Below, piece by piece: positions 1 to 8,276 of a DNA stretch of 64,000 nucleotides. This DNA is from Thiomonas sp. X19 (GTDB lineage: Bacteria; Pseudomonadota; Gammaproteobacteria; Burkholderiales; Burkholderiaceae_C), in NCBI RefSeq assembly GCF_900089495.1, contig NZ_LT605203.1, positions 3,426,031-3,490,030 on the forward strand, in the 5' to 3' direction. Made by a program: the position numbers and the translations under genes. The notes under the pieces are model-generated. The model searched no databases, had not been told where the DNA came from, and saw nothing but the letters and a program-made list of their open reading frames with translations. Positions within the stretch are counted from its first letter, which is position 1; the number at the start of each line of letters is the position of its first letter.

Positions 1-90
1 GCTGTTTGCTTCGTGGTTGTCGGCACGGTCAAATCAGCCAAGGCCGCACGGATTCGACCGGCTCCAGAGGCGTTCGTGACCACGCTTTGA
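1..90 (+). CDS. 3' end of an unidentified upstream gene
   Basis: Frame 1 is open from the window edge to a TGA at 88-90 and encodes about 29 residues. They begin with a hydrophobic stretch (AVCFVVVG) and end in a basic, Pro/Ala-containing tail. This could be the C-terminus of a membrane or molybdenum-related protein read in the same direction as moaD, which starts 90 bases later. It is too short to identify, and it could be a chance open frame. Confidence 0.3.
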   Translation, partial: AVCFVVVGTVKSAKAARIRPAPEAFVTTL

Positions 91-180
91 CAAGTGCCAA
101 CTTGGTTTTGAATCCCCGAGGCCATCATGGACCCGCCTGGCGGCGCTGGTTTTCACTGTTCAACCTGCTGAGGTCAACCT

Positions 181-438
181 ATGCAAACCACCATCCGCTA
201 TTTCGCCAGTGTGCGTGAAGACATCGGGCGGGGTAGCGAAACGCTCGACCTGCCCGAGCATCTGCGCACGCTGGGTGATGTGCGTGCTTGGCTCACTCAG
301 CGCAGCGCGCGGCACGCTATCGCGCTGACGGGCGACAAGACTCTGCGTATGGCCTGCGATCATGTCATGGCCGAGGTCGACGCTCTCATCGTGCCCGGTT
401 GCGAGGTAGCTTTCTTCCCGCCGGTCACTGGCGGCTGA
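181..438 (+). CDS. moaD: Molybdopterin synthase small subunit MoaD
   Basis: An 85-residue ubiquitin-fold sulfur carrier. The product ends in Pro-Val-Thr-Gly-Gly. The C-terminal Gly-Gly is the hallmark of MoaD: it is adenylated by MoeB and converted to a thiocarboxylate, which donates sulfur to the dithiolene of molybdopterin. The length is normal for the family. moaE follows 30 bases later on the same strand, so the two subunits are probably co-transcribed and assemble as the MoaD2-MoaE2 cytoplasmic heterotetramer. The likely local customer is the molybdenum enzyme TtrA encoded about 5 kb away. Confidence rests on the C-terminal motif and on the moaE partner. Confidence 0.9.
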   Translation: MQTTIRYFASVREDIGRGSETLDLPEHLRTLGDVRAWLTQRSARHAIALTGDKTLRMACDHVMAEVDALIVPGCEVAFFPPVTGG

Positions 439-468
439 AGATCTGGCCTGCATCTTGGACTTGCCCCC

Positions 469-1014
469 ATGCTGCCCTTCGAGCCCACGATACGCATCCA
501 GCATAAAGCCTTTGACGCTGGCAAGGAATTGCATAATCTGCGTGCAAGACGCACCGACATCGGCGCTGTCGCCAGCTTTGAGGGTATCTGCCGTGATCAC
601 AACACTGCAACGCTGCAGCAGGGAAAGCACAGCGTGGAGGCCATGGAGCTGGAGCACTACCCCGGCATGACCGAGCAGAGCATTCTGCGTCTGGTGGTTG
701 AGGCGCAGCAGCGGTGGCCCTTGCAGGCGGCAACCGTCATCCATCGCATCGGTGTGCTGCAGCCGGGTGATCTCATCGTGTTCGTGGCGGTGGCATCTGC
801 GCATCGGCATGCGGCCTTTGAGGCCTGCGCATTCCTGATGGATCACATCAAGACCCAGGCACCGTTCTGGAAAAAAGAAACGACGTCTCAGGGTATGCAG
901 TGGGTCGACGCGCATGAAGCGGACGTCGCCGCGATGGACAGATGGAGTATCCAGGCCGCCAGCAAGCGACTTCTACCGGAACTGGACATCGCTTCCAAGC
1001 AGAACCAAAAATGA
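469..1014 (+). CDS. moaE: Molybdopterin synthase catalytic subunit MoaE
   Basis: A 181-residue protein that converts cyclic pyranopterin monophosphate to molybdopterin together with MoaD. Recognisable MoaE features are an early Gly-Ala-Val-x-x-Phe-x-Gly strand, the block HRIGVLQPGD, a following HR pair (AHRHAAFEAC) and the active-site segment FWKKE near residue 130. The catalytic lysine pair lies there. It is somewhat longer than the usual 150 residues because of a roughly 35-residue C-terminal tail. The start directly follows moaD by 30 bases. No other molybdenum cofactor genes are visible in the window. Confidence 0.92.
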   Translation: MLPFEPTIRIQHKAFDAGKELHNLRARRTDIGAVASFEGICRDHNTATLQQGKHSVEAMELEHYPGMTEQSILRLVVEAQQRWPLQAATVIHRIGVLQPGDLIVFVAVASAHRHAAFEACAFLMDHIKTQAPFWKKETTSQGMQWVDAHEADVAAMDRWSIQAASKRLLPELDIASKQNQK

Positions 1015-1099
1015 CGTGAGCAGTTTGTACGACAAACCGGGCCAGCATGTTCAGCCGCCCATCGAAACCGTCAACGGATGCGGCGACCCGCTTGGTCGA

Positions 1100-1492
1100 T
1101 CACCGCGCTTCGCCGTCTTCCTTGCTGAACGGCGCATGGGGCGACTGGGGCAGGATGTCGAGCACGGTTTCGGACGGCCGGCATAGCCGTGTGCCCAAGG
1201 ATGTCACGACGATGGGCCGCTCGATCAGGATGGGGTGGGCAAGCATCGCATCCATCAAGGCTGCATCCGATAAGGCTGGGTCGTCGAGCCCGAGTTCCTC
1301 ATAAGGCGTGCCCTTGCGCCGCAGCAACTGGCGCGGCTCCATGTTCATGGCTTGCAGTAGCGTGAGCAAGGTGGCCCGATCGGGCGGAGTTTCAAGATAT
1401 TCGACGATTTCGGGCTCGATGCCGACATGGCGAATCAGCGCCAGAGCGTTGCGCGAGGTGCCGCAGGCGGGGTTGTGGTAGATGCGAGTCAT
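1100..1492 (-). CDS. arsC: Arsenate reductase ArsC, glutaredoxin type
   Basis: A 130-residue thioredoxin-fold protein closely resembling plasmid R773 / E. coli ArsC. It starts IYHNPACGTSRN, so the catalytic cysteine is Cys10 within the conserved CGTSR motif. The arsenate-binding arginines fall in the RPIVV and TRLCRPSE segments. The enzyme reduces arsenate to arsenite using glutathione and glutaredoxin. It is the last gene of the leftward arsenic cluster, 31 bases beyond the arsB stop. A second ArsC of a different, unrelated fold is encoded upstream in the same cluster. Confidence 0.95.
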   Translation of the reverse strand: MTRIYHNPACGTSRNALALIRHVGIEPEIVEYLETPPDRATLLTLLQAMNMEPRQLLRRKGTPYEELGLDDPALSDAALMDAMLAHPILIERPIVVTSLGTRLCRPSETVLDILPQSPHAPFSKEDGEAR

Positions 1493-1523
1493 GGTGCTTG
1501 CAGAGTGCAGTGGAATGAGGAGC

Positions 1524-2831
1524 TCAACCCAGGCTCAGGCGCAGCCCCAGCGCGGCCAGGGTGATGAGTAAGACGGGGGTGGTGAGCAGCAAGCCGACGC
1601 GGAAGTAGTAGCCCCAAGTGATGGTGGTTCCCTTGCGCGCCAGCACATGCAGCCACAGCAGCGTGGCCAGGCTGCCGATGGGCGTGAACTTCGGCCCCAG
1701 GTCGCAGCCGATGACGTTGGCGTAAATCATCGCTTCGCGCACCGGGGCGCTCAAACCCAGCGCGTGGTGGATGCCCAGAGCGCCGATGAGCACCGTGGGC
1801 ATGTTGTTCATCACCGCCGACAGCCCCGCGCTGATGAAGCCGGTGCCCAGCGCGGCGGCGAACACGCCATGCTGCCCCAAGGCTTCGAGCACCTGCGCCA
1901 GATACGTCGTCAACCCCGCGTTGCGCAGGCCATAGACCACCAGATACATGCCGAGCGAGAACAGCACGATCTGCCAGGGCGCGTGCTTGATCACGCCACG
2001 CACGTCGATGTGCGCGCCACGCCCGCCGCGCCACCAACGCCCGGCCAGCGCCAGCATGAACAGGGCCGCGATGCCCGTGACGAAGGACACCGGCACGTCG
2101 TAGGCGGCGGTGACGAAATAGGCGGTGAGCAGGACCACCATCACCGGAAACGCCCAGCGGAACAGCAGCGGATCGCGGATGGCGCTGGCAGGCGCATCGA
2201 GTTTGGCCACGTCGTACCGCAGCGGAATATCGCGCCGGAAATACGCGACCAGCACGAGCAAGGTTGCCGCGAGCGAGACGATGTCCACAGGCACCATGAC
2301 GCTCGCGTAGCGGTCGAAGGGAATCTGGAAATAGCCCGCGCTGACGATGTTCACCAGATTGGAGATCACCAGCGGCAGCGAGGTGGTGTCGGCGACGAAG
2401 CCCGTGGCCATGACGAAAGCCAGCGCCGCCTGGGGAGAAAACCCCAGCGCCAGCAGCATGGCCAGCACGATGGGGGTGAGGATGAGCGCCGCGCCGTCGT
2501 TGGCGAACAAGGCGGCGATGACCGCGCCCAGCAACACGATGAGCGGAAACAGCAGCCGTCCGCGCCCGCCGCCCCAGCGCGCCACATGCAGCGCCGCCCA
2601 GTGGAAGAAGCCGGCCTCGTCGAGGATGAGCGAGATGATGATGAGGCCGACGAAGGTGAAGGTGGCGTCCCAGACGATGTGCCACACCACGGGAATGTCG
2701 CTCAGTTGGATCACCCCCATGGCCAGCGCCAGCGCCGCCCCGCCCAGCGCGCTCCAGCCAATGCCCAGGCCGCGCGGCTGCCAGACGACCAGGATCAGGG
2801 TGGCGATGAAAATCAGGAGAGCAGGGAGCAT
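1524..2831 (-). CDS. arsB: Arsenite efflux permease ArsB
   Basis: A 435-residue, very hydrophobic protein with about 12 predicted membrane spans. It shows ArsB landmarks such as [30 protein letters not shown] and the late [15 protein letters not shown] block. ArsB exports arsenite (and antimonite) across the inner membrane, by proton antiport or as a complex with an ArsA ATPase; no arsA is seen here. It is preceded by the thioredoxin-type ArsC and followed by the glutaredoxin-type ArsC, so reduced arsenic is passed directly to export. The length is normal for the family. A longer open frame on the same strand (1489-3186) is an out-of-frame shadow. Confidence 0.95.
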   Translation of the reverse strand: MLPALLIFIATLILVVWQPRGLGIGWSALGGAALALAMGVIQLSDIPVVWHIVWDATFTFVGLIIISLILDEAGFFHWAALHVARWGGGRGRLLFPLIVLLGAVIAALFANDGAALILTPIVLAMLLALGFSPQAALAFVMATGFVADTTSLPLVISNLVNIVSAGYFQIPFDRYASVMVPVDIVSLAATLLVLVAYFRRDIPLRYDVAKLDAPASAIRDPLLFRWAFPVMVVLLTAYFVTAAYDVPVSFVTGIAALFMLALAGRWWRGGRGAHIDVRGVIKHAPWQIVLFSLGMYLVVYGLRNAGLTTYLAQVLEALGQHGVFAAALGTGFISAGLSAVMNNMPTVLIGALGIHHALGLSAPVREAMIYANVIGCDLGPKFTPIGSLATLLWLHVLARKGTTITWGYYFRVGLLLTTPVLLITLAALGLRLSLG

Positions 2832-2980
2832 GCAGCAGAAGTCGGGTGGCGCTGCGCGCGTGACGCAGCGTGGAAAGAAGGATCGAGGGCGCCAGCTTCG
2901 ACTTTTCCGGCGTGATCATCGCGTTGGCCTTGCTCAGGCCGGTACCTGCCGCTGCCATGCAACGGCACGCTGTGCCACAG

Positions 2981-3511
2981 TCATGTCGTGGCTGGCTGAC
3001 TGTGCACCTGCTGGTCGACCGGTGTCTGGCCAATCTGCATGATCTCGTGTTTGATGGCGACCGCGTCGAGCTTATCCAGCGGCAATGCGACGAAACTCTG
3101 CACCCGGTTGCGGATCTGGCGAAACACTTGCGCGAAGGCGCGGCGCTTCTCGGCGTCGCTGCCCTGCACCGCGGCGGGGTCTTCAAAGCCCCAATGCGCC
3201 GTCATGGGATGCCCGGGCCAGATCGGACACATTTCCCCGGCGGCCTTGTCGCAGACAGTGAAGACGAAGTCCATCTCCGGCGCGCCAGGGGCGGCGAACT
3301 CATCCCAGCTTTTGCTGCGCAGGCGCTCAGTCGGGTAGCCGATGGCTTGCAGTTGCTCGATGGCGTAGGGGCTGACCACGCCACCCGGATGGCTGCCCGC
3401 GCTGAAGGCGTGGAAGCGACCTTTGCCCAGGGTGTTGATCAGCGCCTCGCCCAGGATGGAGCGTGCCGAGTTGCCGGTGCACAGCACCAGCACGTTGTAA
3501 ATCTTGTCCAT
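2981..3511 (-). CDS. arsC: Arsenate reductase, low-molecular-weight phosphatase type
   Basis: A 176-residue protein of the LMW protein tyrosine phosphatase fold. The P-loop near the N-terminus reads CTGNSARS (Cys-x5-Arg). Two further cysteines follow in FTVCDKAAGEMCP, the arrangement used by thioredoxin-dependent arsenate reductases for the cysteine relay. The ATG at 3511 was preferred over an ATG 14 codons upstream because an AAAGG ribosome-binding sequence lies six bases before it. It sits between the arsI-like gene and arsB. A 149-base gap separates it from arsB, which may hold a processing or secondary promoter site, though none is obvious. An LMW phosphatase of other function is less likely in this context. 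Confidence 0.9.
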   Translation of the reverse strand: MDKIYNVLVLCTGNSARSILGEALINTLGKGRFHAFSAGSHPGGVVSPYAIEQLQAIGYPTERLRSKSWDEFAAPGAPEMDFVFTVCDKAAGEMCPIWPGHPMTAHWGFEDPAAVQGSDAEKRRAFAQVFRQIRNRVQSFVALPLDKLDAVAIKHEIMQIGQTPVDQQVHSQPATT

Positions 3512-3543
3512 ATGCGGCCTTTCAGGGAGGGTGGGGACATCGG

Positions 3544-4056
3544 TCAGCAGCAACCGGTGGACGCCTTGCCGGTTGCTGTCTTGTCACAGCAAGCGTTCGC
3601 AGCAGGCGCAGTGGGTGTGGTCGCGGTCGTAGCCGCCGTATCGCCGGTCGGGGGTACACAACAGGCGTGGTCATCGGCCGCGTCGTTGAACATGGGGATG
3701 GTGTCAAGCGTGTGATAGGTTTCCCAGGCGATGCCCACCGGATCGTTGGCCCAGTATTTGTCGGAGCGGGCATAGCAGCAGGCGGTGCCGGGTTCGGCGA
3801 CATAGCCCGCAGCCATGCCGTCCAGGCGCTGCTGCATCTCGTGAAGTTCCACGTCCGACTCCACCTGCACGCCCAGATGGTTCAGACCGGGCACGGCACC
3901 TCGCTGCGAGATGGCGAAATTCACCCGAGGGTCGTCGAGCATCCATTTGGCGTAGTCGGGTTTGTGCACCGTGGGCTCGGCGGCGAACAGACCGGAATAA
4001 AAATGAACGGCCTCATCCAGCGCGGGGACGCTGATGTGCACGTGAAAGCGTTTCAT
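3544..4056 (-). CDS. ArsI/CadI-like glyoxalase-fold protein with cysteine-rich tail
   Basis: A 170-residue vicinal-oxygen-chelate (glyoxalase/bleomycin resistance) protein. The N-terminus KRFHVHISVPALDEAV and the Cys-Cys pair in GTACCYARSDKYW match ArsI-type C-As lyases, which use paired cysteines to bind trivalent organoarsenicals and an Fe(II) site of two His and one Glu; GLNHLGVQV and WETYHT supply likely ligands. Its position between arsR and arsC supports an arsenic role. The last 45 residues are a low-complexity Thr/Ala-rich tail containing three extra Cys-Cys pairs, which could bind arsenite or another soft metal. The ATG at 4056 overlaps the arsR stop by four bases. A long upstream extension of this frame is spurious. 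CadI, a cadmium-induced relative, is the alternative name. Confidence 0.8.
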   Translation of the reverse strand: MKRFHVHISVPALDEAVHFYSGLFAAEPTVHKPDYAKWMLDDPRVNFAISQRGAVPGLNHLGVQVESDVELHEMQQRLDGMAAGYVAEPGTACCYARSDKYWANDPVGIAWETYHTLDTIPMFNDAADDHACCVPPTGDTAATTATTPTAPAANACCDKTATGKASTGCC

Positions 4057-4412
4057 GATGTGTGGTCCTTGATCTTGATGATCGGGGAATGGGTCGCGCA
4101 GGGCGTCTCGCCTACGGGGCTGCAGGGGTTGCCGCCGCAACAGTTCTCGGTGAGAAATGCCAGCAGGGCGTTCATGGTGTCGAACTGCGCCACGTAGATG
4201 ACGAAGCGCCCGGCCTGTCGGGCCGACACCAAGCCGGCATGGTTGAGTTCCTTGAGATGGAAGGACAGCGAGGACGGCACGATGCTGGTGGCCTCGCTGA
4301 TTTGCCCCGCGGCCATGCCGGCGGGTCCGGCCTGAACCAGAGTGCGAAACACGCGCAGACGCGAGTTTTGGGCCAGCGCGGCGAGGGCGGAAAGGGCACG
4401 GTTTGTTTCCAT
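4053..4412 (-). CDS. arsR: Arsenite-responsive repressor ArsR
   Basis: A 119-residue winged-helix protein of the ArsR/SmtB family that should repress the cluster until As(III) binds. The helix-turn-helix lies around residues 35-60 (SLSFHLKELNHAGLV). It lacks the R773-type ELCVCDL metal site in the recognition helix. Instead it has Cys91-Cys92 and Cys97 after the dimerisation helix, similar to the C-terminal three-cysteine site known from Acidithiobacillus ferrooxidans ArsR. It is the first gene of the leftward operon and overlaps the arsI-like gene by four bases. An inverted repeat over its own promoter is the likely operator. Confidence 0.93.
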   Translation of the reverse strand: METNRALSALAALAQNSRLRVFRTLVQAGPAGMAAGQISEATSIVPSSLSFHLKELNHAGLVSARQAGRFVIYVAQFDTMNALLAFLTENCCGGNPCSPVGETPCATHSPIIKIKDHTS

Positions 4413-4414
4413 AG

Positions 4415-4435
4415 TTCAATGATAGTAGAAGTATA
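4415..4435 (-). promoter_or_regulatory. arsR promoter -10 and probable ArsR operator
   Basis: On the minus strand TATACT (4430-4435) is a good -10 element placed about 17 bases before the arsR ATG. It abuts an imperfect palindrome of the form TTC-N10-GAA (4415-4430) that would cover the transcription start. A weak -35 (TTGGCT) lies 19 bases upstream of the -10. The overlap of palindrome and start site is what autoregulation by ArsR would need. The exact operator has not been tested. Confidence 0.5.
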
Positions 4436-4575
4436 GAAAAAATGCTCATACCAAAGCCAAGTGAAGCTCTCAGCGATCCCGAGTCGACAGGCTCAGGGGC
4501 CCAAGCGCTCGATAGACCGCCCAAAAAAAACGGCGGTTGGCCACGGGATGAGCACAGCACAGCTTCGTGTGCGGA

Positions 4576-5205
4576 TCATGCGGCCACAATGGAGATGTGT
4601 TTCGGCGCAATGGGGAACTGTCGAGGCGTCATGGGTGGGTAGGCCTCGCGCACGGCATCGAACAGATCCCGCAAGATCGTACCGAGCAAGGCGATGTAAG
4701 GGCTCTCAGCCTGGGCCATCAAATTCACGAAGCTGTCCGCCCAAGGTTGGATGTGTTCGCCGAGGAACTCGCCCAACACGACGCGATCGGTTTCGTGGTC
4801 CTGTGCTGCGTCGAGCAACAGCGCAAGAAACGCGAGCAATACACCCACATGGTCCAGCGGGCGGTTGGCCGCAGCCAGAATGGCGTCGGCTGGGAGCACG
4901 GTCGGGTCGAACTGGCCGGCGTCATACCAAGGCAACAAAGCATCGCCGCCGTTGTACTTCGGCGTGGGAAAGTGCCAGTACTCGGCGGTCTCCTGCGCCT
5001 GGCTCAGGACATGGGCGAAGGGGGGCAGGAAACAGCCCGATTGCGGGATGCACAAATAGTCATAAAAGTCCTGGCGGGCGCGCTCCGGATCCAGCGGTTC
5101 CCCCGAAGGGGTCAGCAGCACCGTCAGGGTCTGCGTATCCGGGGGATTGAGTAGCAGATACGAGGCGGCGCTGGCCAAGCGTGCCAGTTCGGCGGAGTCA
5201 GGCAT
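4576..5205 (-). CDS. TorD-family molybdoenzyme assembly chaperone
   Basis: A 209-residue, mostly helical protein of the TorD/DmsD chaperone family. These cytoplasmic chaperones bind the Tat signal of a molybdoenzyme and hold the apoenzyme for cofactor insertion. Visible family traits are the N-terminal helix of small and hydrophobic residues, RARQDFYDYLCIPQSG, the HVGVLLAFLALLL helix and a C-terminal FLGEHIQPW motif resembling the conserved E-x-H-x-x-P-W. The ATG at 5205 overlaps the ttrA stop by eight bases, so it is the last gene of the ttrBCA operon and TtrA is the obvious client. A long upstream extension of the frame has no homology character and was dropped. Confidence 0.85.
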   Translation of the reverse strand: MPDSAELARLASAASYLLLNPPDTQTLTVLLTPSGEPLDPERARQDFYDYLCIPQSGCFLPPFAHVLSQAQETAEYWHFPTPKYNGGDALLPWYDAGQFDPTVLPADAILAAANRPLDHVGVLLAFLALLLDAAQDHETDRVVLGEFLGEHIQPWADSFVNLMAQAESPYIALLGTILRDLFDAVREAYPPMTPRQFPIAPKHISIVAA

Positions 5206-8200
5206 GGGTGAGCTCCCTTTCCAGGCGAGCCTTGGTGTTGTAGAACACCACGCTGCCGCCGGTGAGATCCATGAGCGACATCTGCCAGACGTCAGGGTCA
5301 CGCCGCATGATGGGGTTGAGGTGAATGCCGGCGCGGCGCACCGCATCGCCCATCACGCGTTTGCCGCCCACCTGGTAGTTGCTGGCGCCATAGCCCCAGT
5401 GGCCGTAGCCGACCTCGAACAGGATGACGCCCGGCCGGATGCCTTCGAGCACCACCGCACGGCCACGGCGTTTACCTTCGGGGGTGACCACCCAGATCCA
5501 GTCTCCATTGGCTATGCCCAGGCGCTTGGCGTCGCCGGCCGCCATGTGCACGCCGTTACTCGGGTTGATCTCGCGCAGCGTGTAGTTCGACACCAGGCGG
5601 GAGTGCGATTGCAGCGCACCTTTCATGGTGATGATGGTCATCGGCCAGTCCTTCGGATCATCGAGCTGGTCCAGATGCTTGCCCAGCGCTGTGGTGGGCT
5701 CCACCCAGCGCGTGGTGCCGTGGAAAAACTGGCCGTTCATGCTGTTACGCGTGGTCCCGGTTTTTTCGGCATAGAAATGCAGGCGTTTGGTGTACTGGTA
5801 AGCCAGTTGTTCACCCTTGCGCGAGCCCGTATGCGGCTGGAAGCGACCGCCGCGCACGAGGCAGCCCATCACCACGGGCCATTCTTCGGGTTTGAGCGCG
5901 ACGGCGAATTGTTTGTGGTAGTCGTCCAGTGCCGTGATGGCAATTTCCTGCGCCGAGGCTTTCGGTACCGCATCGCCATCCACACCCTTGGCAGCGACCA
6001 GATTGGCGACGGCCTTGAGATAGAAATCCTCGCGGCGGTTGAACGGCCAGTACTTACCATCCGCGTCGGGAATACCCCTGGCGCCATAGCCGGGCATGCC
6101 GATGCGTTTGGCCACGTCGATCAGGAATTCCTCCATGCACACACGCCGACCGTCGGATGTTTTGGATGTCAGGCTGACCGCCGGCCAGCGCACGCCGGTT
6201 CCCTTGGTCAGCGTGGTGGGGAAGGTGTCGACCAGGTCATAACTTTCCAGATACGACACATCGGGCACGATGTAGTCGGCATACATGCTGGAGTCGCCAA
6301 CCACGATTTCCGAGGCGATGATCAAAGGGATATTCTTCGGGTTCTTGATCGCTTCGAGGAACTCCGGGTTGCCTTGGCCGGGTACGCTATACAACGGTGT
6401 GGCTTTCTGCCACATCAGGATGTCCACGCCATAGGGATAGCGCTGGATGGCCGAGGGCAGAGTTTCGGTATACATCGCGAAACTGAGCGGGAACCATGGC
6501 CGCTTGGGCGGATAGGGGTTCTTGCCCGCGGCAACCTTGGCCTTGTATTCGCTGGTGTCCTCGTAGTGGAACTTCTCGCGGTTGATGATGACACCCTTGG
6601 CAAGACCTGCAGCCTCAGGAACGCTGACGATGTCGTAGCGGCCCTTGTTGACCGGATAACCGCCACCGCCAGCGGTCAGCCCACCAGTCCAGTTCATATT
6701 GCCCACCAGCAGGTTGAGCATCAGCACTGCCACGCCGTTGTAATAGCCGTTGGGGTGTTTGACCACGCCACGGTACATGGTGCTGGCAACCTTGCGGCCA
6801 TGGCTGGTGAACTCCCGCGCCACCTCGACAATGCGCGCTGGCTCGATTCCGCAAATCTGCGCGTATTGCTCGATGGTGTGTTCCTCGGCTGCCTCCTTGA
6901 GCAGACGAAACGCCGTTTTCACGGCCACACCGTTGACCTCCCCGGCAAAGTCGAGCTGCGCGGTCTTCACGCTCACCGCCTGCGAGGGCTTGCCGCTGGC
7001 GACGTCGATCACCACACGATCGTCTTCGCCCTGGGCTTGCGGCTTGCCCAACCCGGCGACTTCGGCCGTAAGAAACTGCCCAGACTGTGGATGTTGAGGG
7101 TCGACGACGACCAGATGCGTCGCATCGGTATGTGAGAGCTCGCCCGCTGTCTGCGCTGCGGCCAGCGTCGGATAGGACAGGTAGGGCGCGTTGTAGCGCT
7201 GGTTGTCGATGATCCAGCGCATCATCGCCAGTGCCAGGGCGCCATCGGTGCTGGGTTTGATGGGCAGCCAGCTCGCACGGTCGCCCACCACGCCGCCACG
7301 GCTGAGCTTGGGGTCGACCACCACGTATTTCAAGCCGTCAGGCTTGGAGCGCGCTTCGGCCGCATACTTGCCCTGTGTCTGCATCGGAAAGTTGGCGTCT
7401 CCCGGCTGCGTGCCCCAGTAGATGATGAACTTGGCCTCGCGCACGTCAGGCTGGGTCATGTTGATGCCGGAGAACACATGCTGGTGGGCGATATGGTGAC
7501 TGAGTTCGCACTCGTTGACGTGATCGAACACGTTGACACTGCCGAAGGTGTTGCCGAAGCGCTGTGCAAACGTCATGCGCGTGCCCACCAGGCGGCCACC
7601 TTGCAGCACGAAGCCGTTGGTGCGCGAGCCCATTTCTGGCGCGTTCGGATCCATCGGTTCGTTGCGCTTGGCGTACAGGCCGCGAAAACCGAGGATGTTC
7701 TGGTCTTTGCTGGCCGGGTCGCTGGTGTCAGCGAAAATCCTGCCGCCCTCGGTAACCTCGGTGATCAGCGTATCCCACGTGATGGGTTTCCACTGACCAC
7801 TCCCGCGCGGTCCGACACGTTTGAGTGGCACCAGAACCCGGTAAGGATCGTAAGCCGTCTGAATGCCGGTGTTGCCACGCGCGCACACGGTGCCGGGCTG
7901 GCGCGCGGTGTCGATCAGCGGCGTGTTGACGGCGGTGTATTCGCTCAGGGTGTTGGGATGGTAGGGATTGCCGATGATGCGCTGGACTCGCCCAGTCTTA
8001 CGGTCGATTTTCACGCGCAACCCGCATTCGCTGTGGCACTGCAGGTCCACCGTGTGGCGCAGGGTCCATTGCGGGTTGGGCACGAGCTTGCCAGTGGCTG
8101 CATCGCGCAGCCATTCCGGGGTGTTGGAGTTGCCGTAAATGGGATGAAGGGCTTTTCGCCCACGGTTGGTCAGCGGCACCAGATCGATCAGGCGCTTGGA

Positions 8201-8272
8201 AAACCCGAGTGTGCCCGCGCCCAGTCCGGCGACGGCCCCGAGAGTCAGAAGACCACGTCGTGAGATGTCCAT
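5198..8272 (-). CDS. ttrA: Molybdopterin catalytic subunit, TtrA-like (probable tetrathionate reductase)
   Basis: A 1024-residue DMSO-reductase-superfamily protein with long similarity by eye to Salmonella TtrA: same length, an RRGLLTLGAVAG Tat signal, matching segments such as MRWIIDNQRYNAPYL and EFTSHGRK, and a comparable C-terminal cofactor domain. Cys255 (NECELSHH) is the expected molybdenum ligand. The N-terminal Fe-S site is odd: Cys79, Cys83 and Cys130 are present, but the position of the first cysteine holds Asp76. Operon order B-C-A also matches Salmonella. The enzyme would reduce tetrathionate (or another sulfur oxyanion) at the periplasmic face with quinol electrons from TtrC via TtrB. 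A sulfur or polysulfide reductase of the same clade cannot be excluded. Confidence 0.8.
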   Translation of the reverse strand: MDISRRGLLTLGAVAGLGAGTLGFSKRLIDLVPLTNRGRKALHPIYGNSNTPEWLRDAATGKLVPNPQWTLRHTVDLQCHSECGLRVKIDRKTGRVQRIIGNPYHPNTLSEYTAVNTPLIDTARQPGTVCARGNTGIQTAYDPYRVLVPLKRVGPRGSGQWKPITWDTLITEVTEGGRIFADTSDPASKDQNILGFRGLYAKRNEPMDPNAPEMGSRTNGFVLQGGRLVGTRMTFAQRFGNTFGSVNVFDHVNECELSHHIAHQHVFSGINMTQPDVREAKFIIYWGTQPGDANFPMQTQGKYAAEARSKPDGLKYVVVDPKLSRGGVVGDRASWLPIKPSTDGALALAMMRWIIDNQRYNAPYLSYPTLAAAQTAGELSHTDATHLVVVDPQHPQSGQFLTAEVAGLGKPQAQGEDDRVVIDVASGKPSQAVSVKTAQLDFAGEVNGVAVKTAFRLLKEAAEEHTIEQYAQICGIEPARIVEVAREFTSHGRKVASTMYRGVVKHPNGYYNGVAVLMLNLLVGNMNWTGGLTAGGGGYPVNKGRYDIVSVPEAAGLAKGVIINREKFHYEDTSEYKAKVAAGKNPYPPKRPWFPLSFAMYTETLPSAIQRYPYGVDILMWQKATPLYSVPGQGNPEFLEAIKNPKNIPLIIASEIVVGDSSMYADYIVPDVSYLESYDLVDTFPTTLTKGTGVRWPAVSLTSKTSDGRRVCMEEFLIDVAKRIGMPGYGARGIPDADGKYWPFNRREDFYLKAVANLVAAKGVDGDAVPKASAQEIAITALDDYHKQFAVALKPEEWPVVMGCLVRGGRFQPHTGSRKGEQLAYQYTKRLHFYAEKTGTTRNSMNGQFFHGTTRWVEPTTALGKHLDQLDDPKDWPMTIITMKGALQSHSRLVSNYTLREINPSNGVHMAAGDAKRLGIANGDWIWVVTPEGKRRGRAVVLEGIRPGVILFEVGYGHWGYGASNYQVGGKRVMGDAVRRAGIHLNPIMRRDPDVWQMSLMDLTGGSVVFYNTKARLERELTHA

Positions 8273-8276
8273 GATG

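Noticed and set aside
1489..3186. 565-residue open frame on the minus strand
   Set aside because: It is the shifted frame of arsB and its neighbour, rich in Arg/Ala/His as expected for high-GC shadows; arsB itself is in the correct frame.
5147..7135. 662-residue open frame on the plus strand
   Set aside because: Antisense shadow of ttrA; composition is typical of a complementary-strand frame in high-GC DNA and no family is recognisable.
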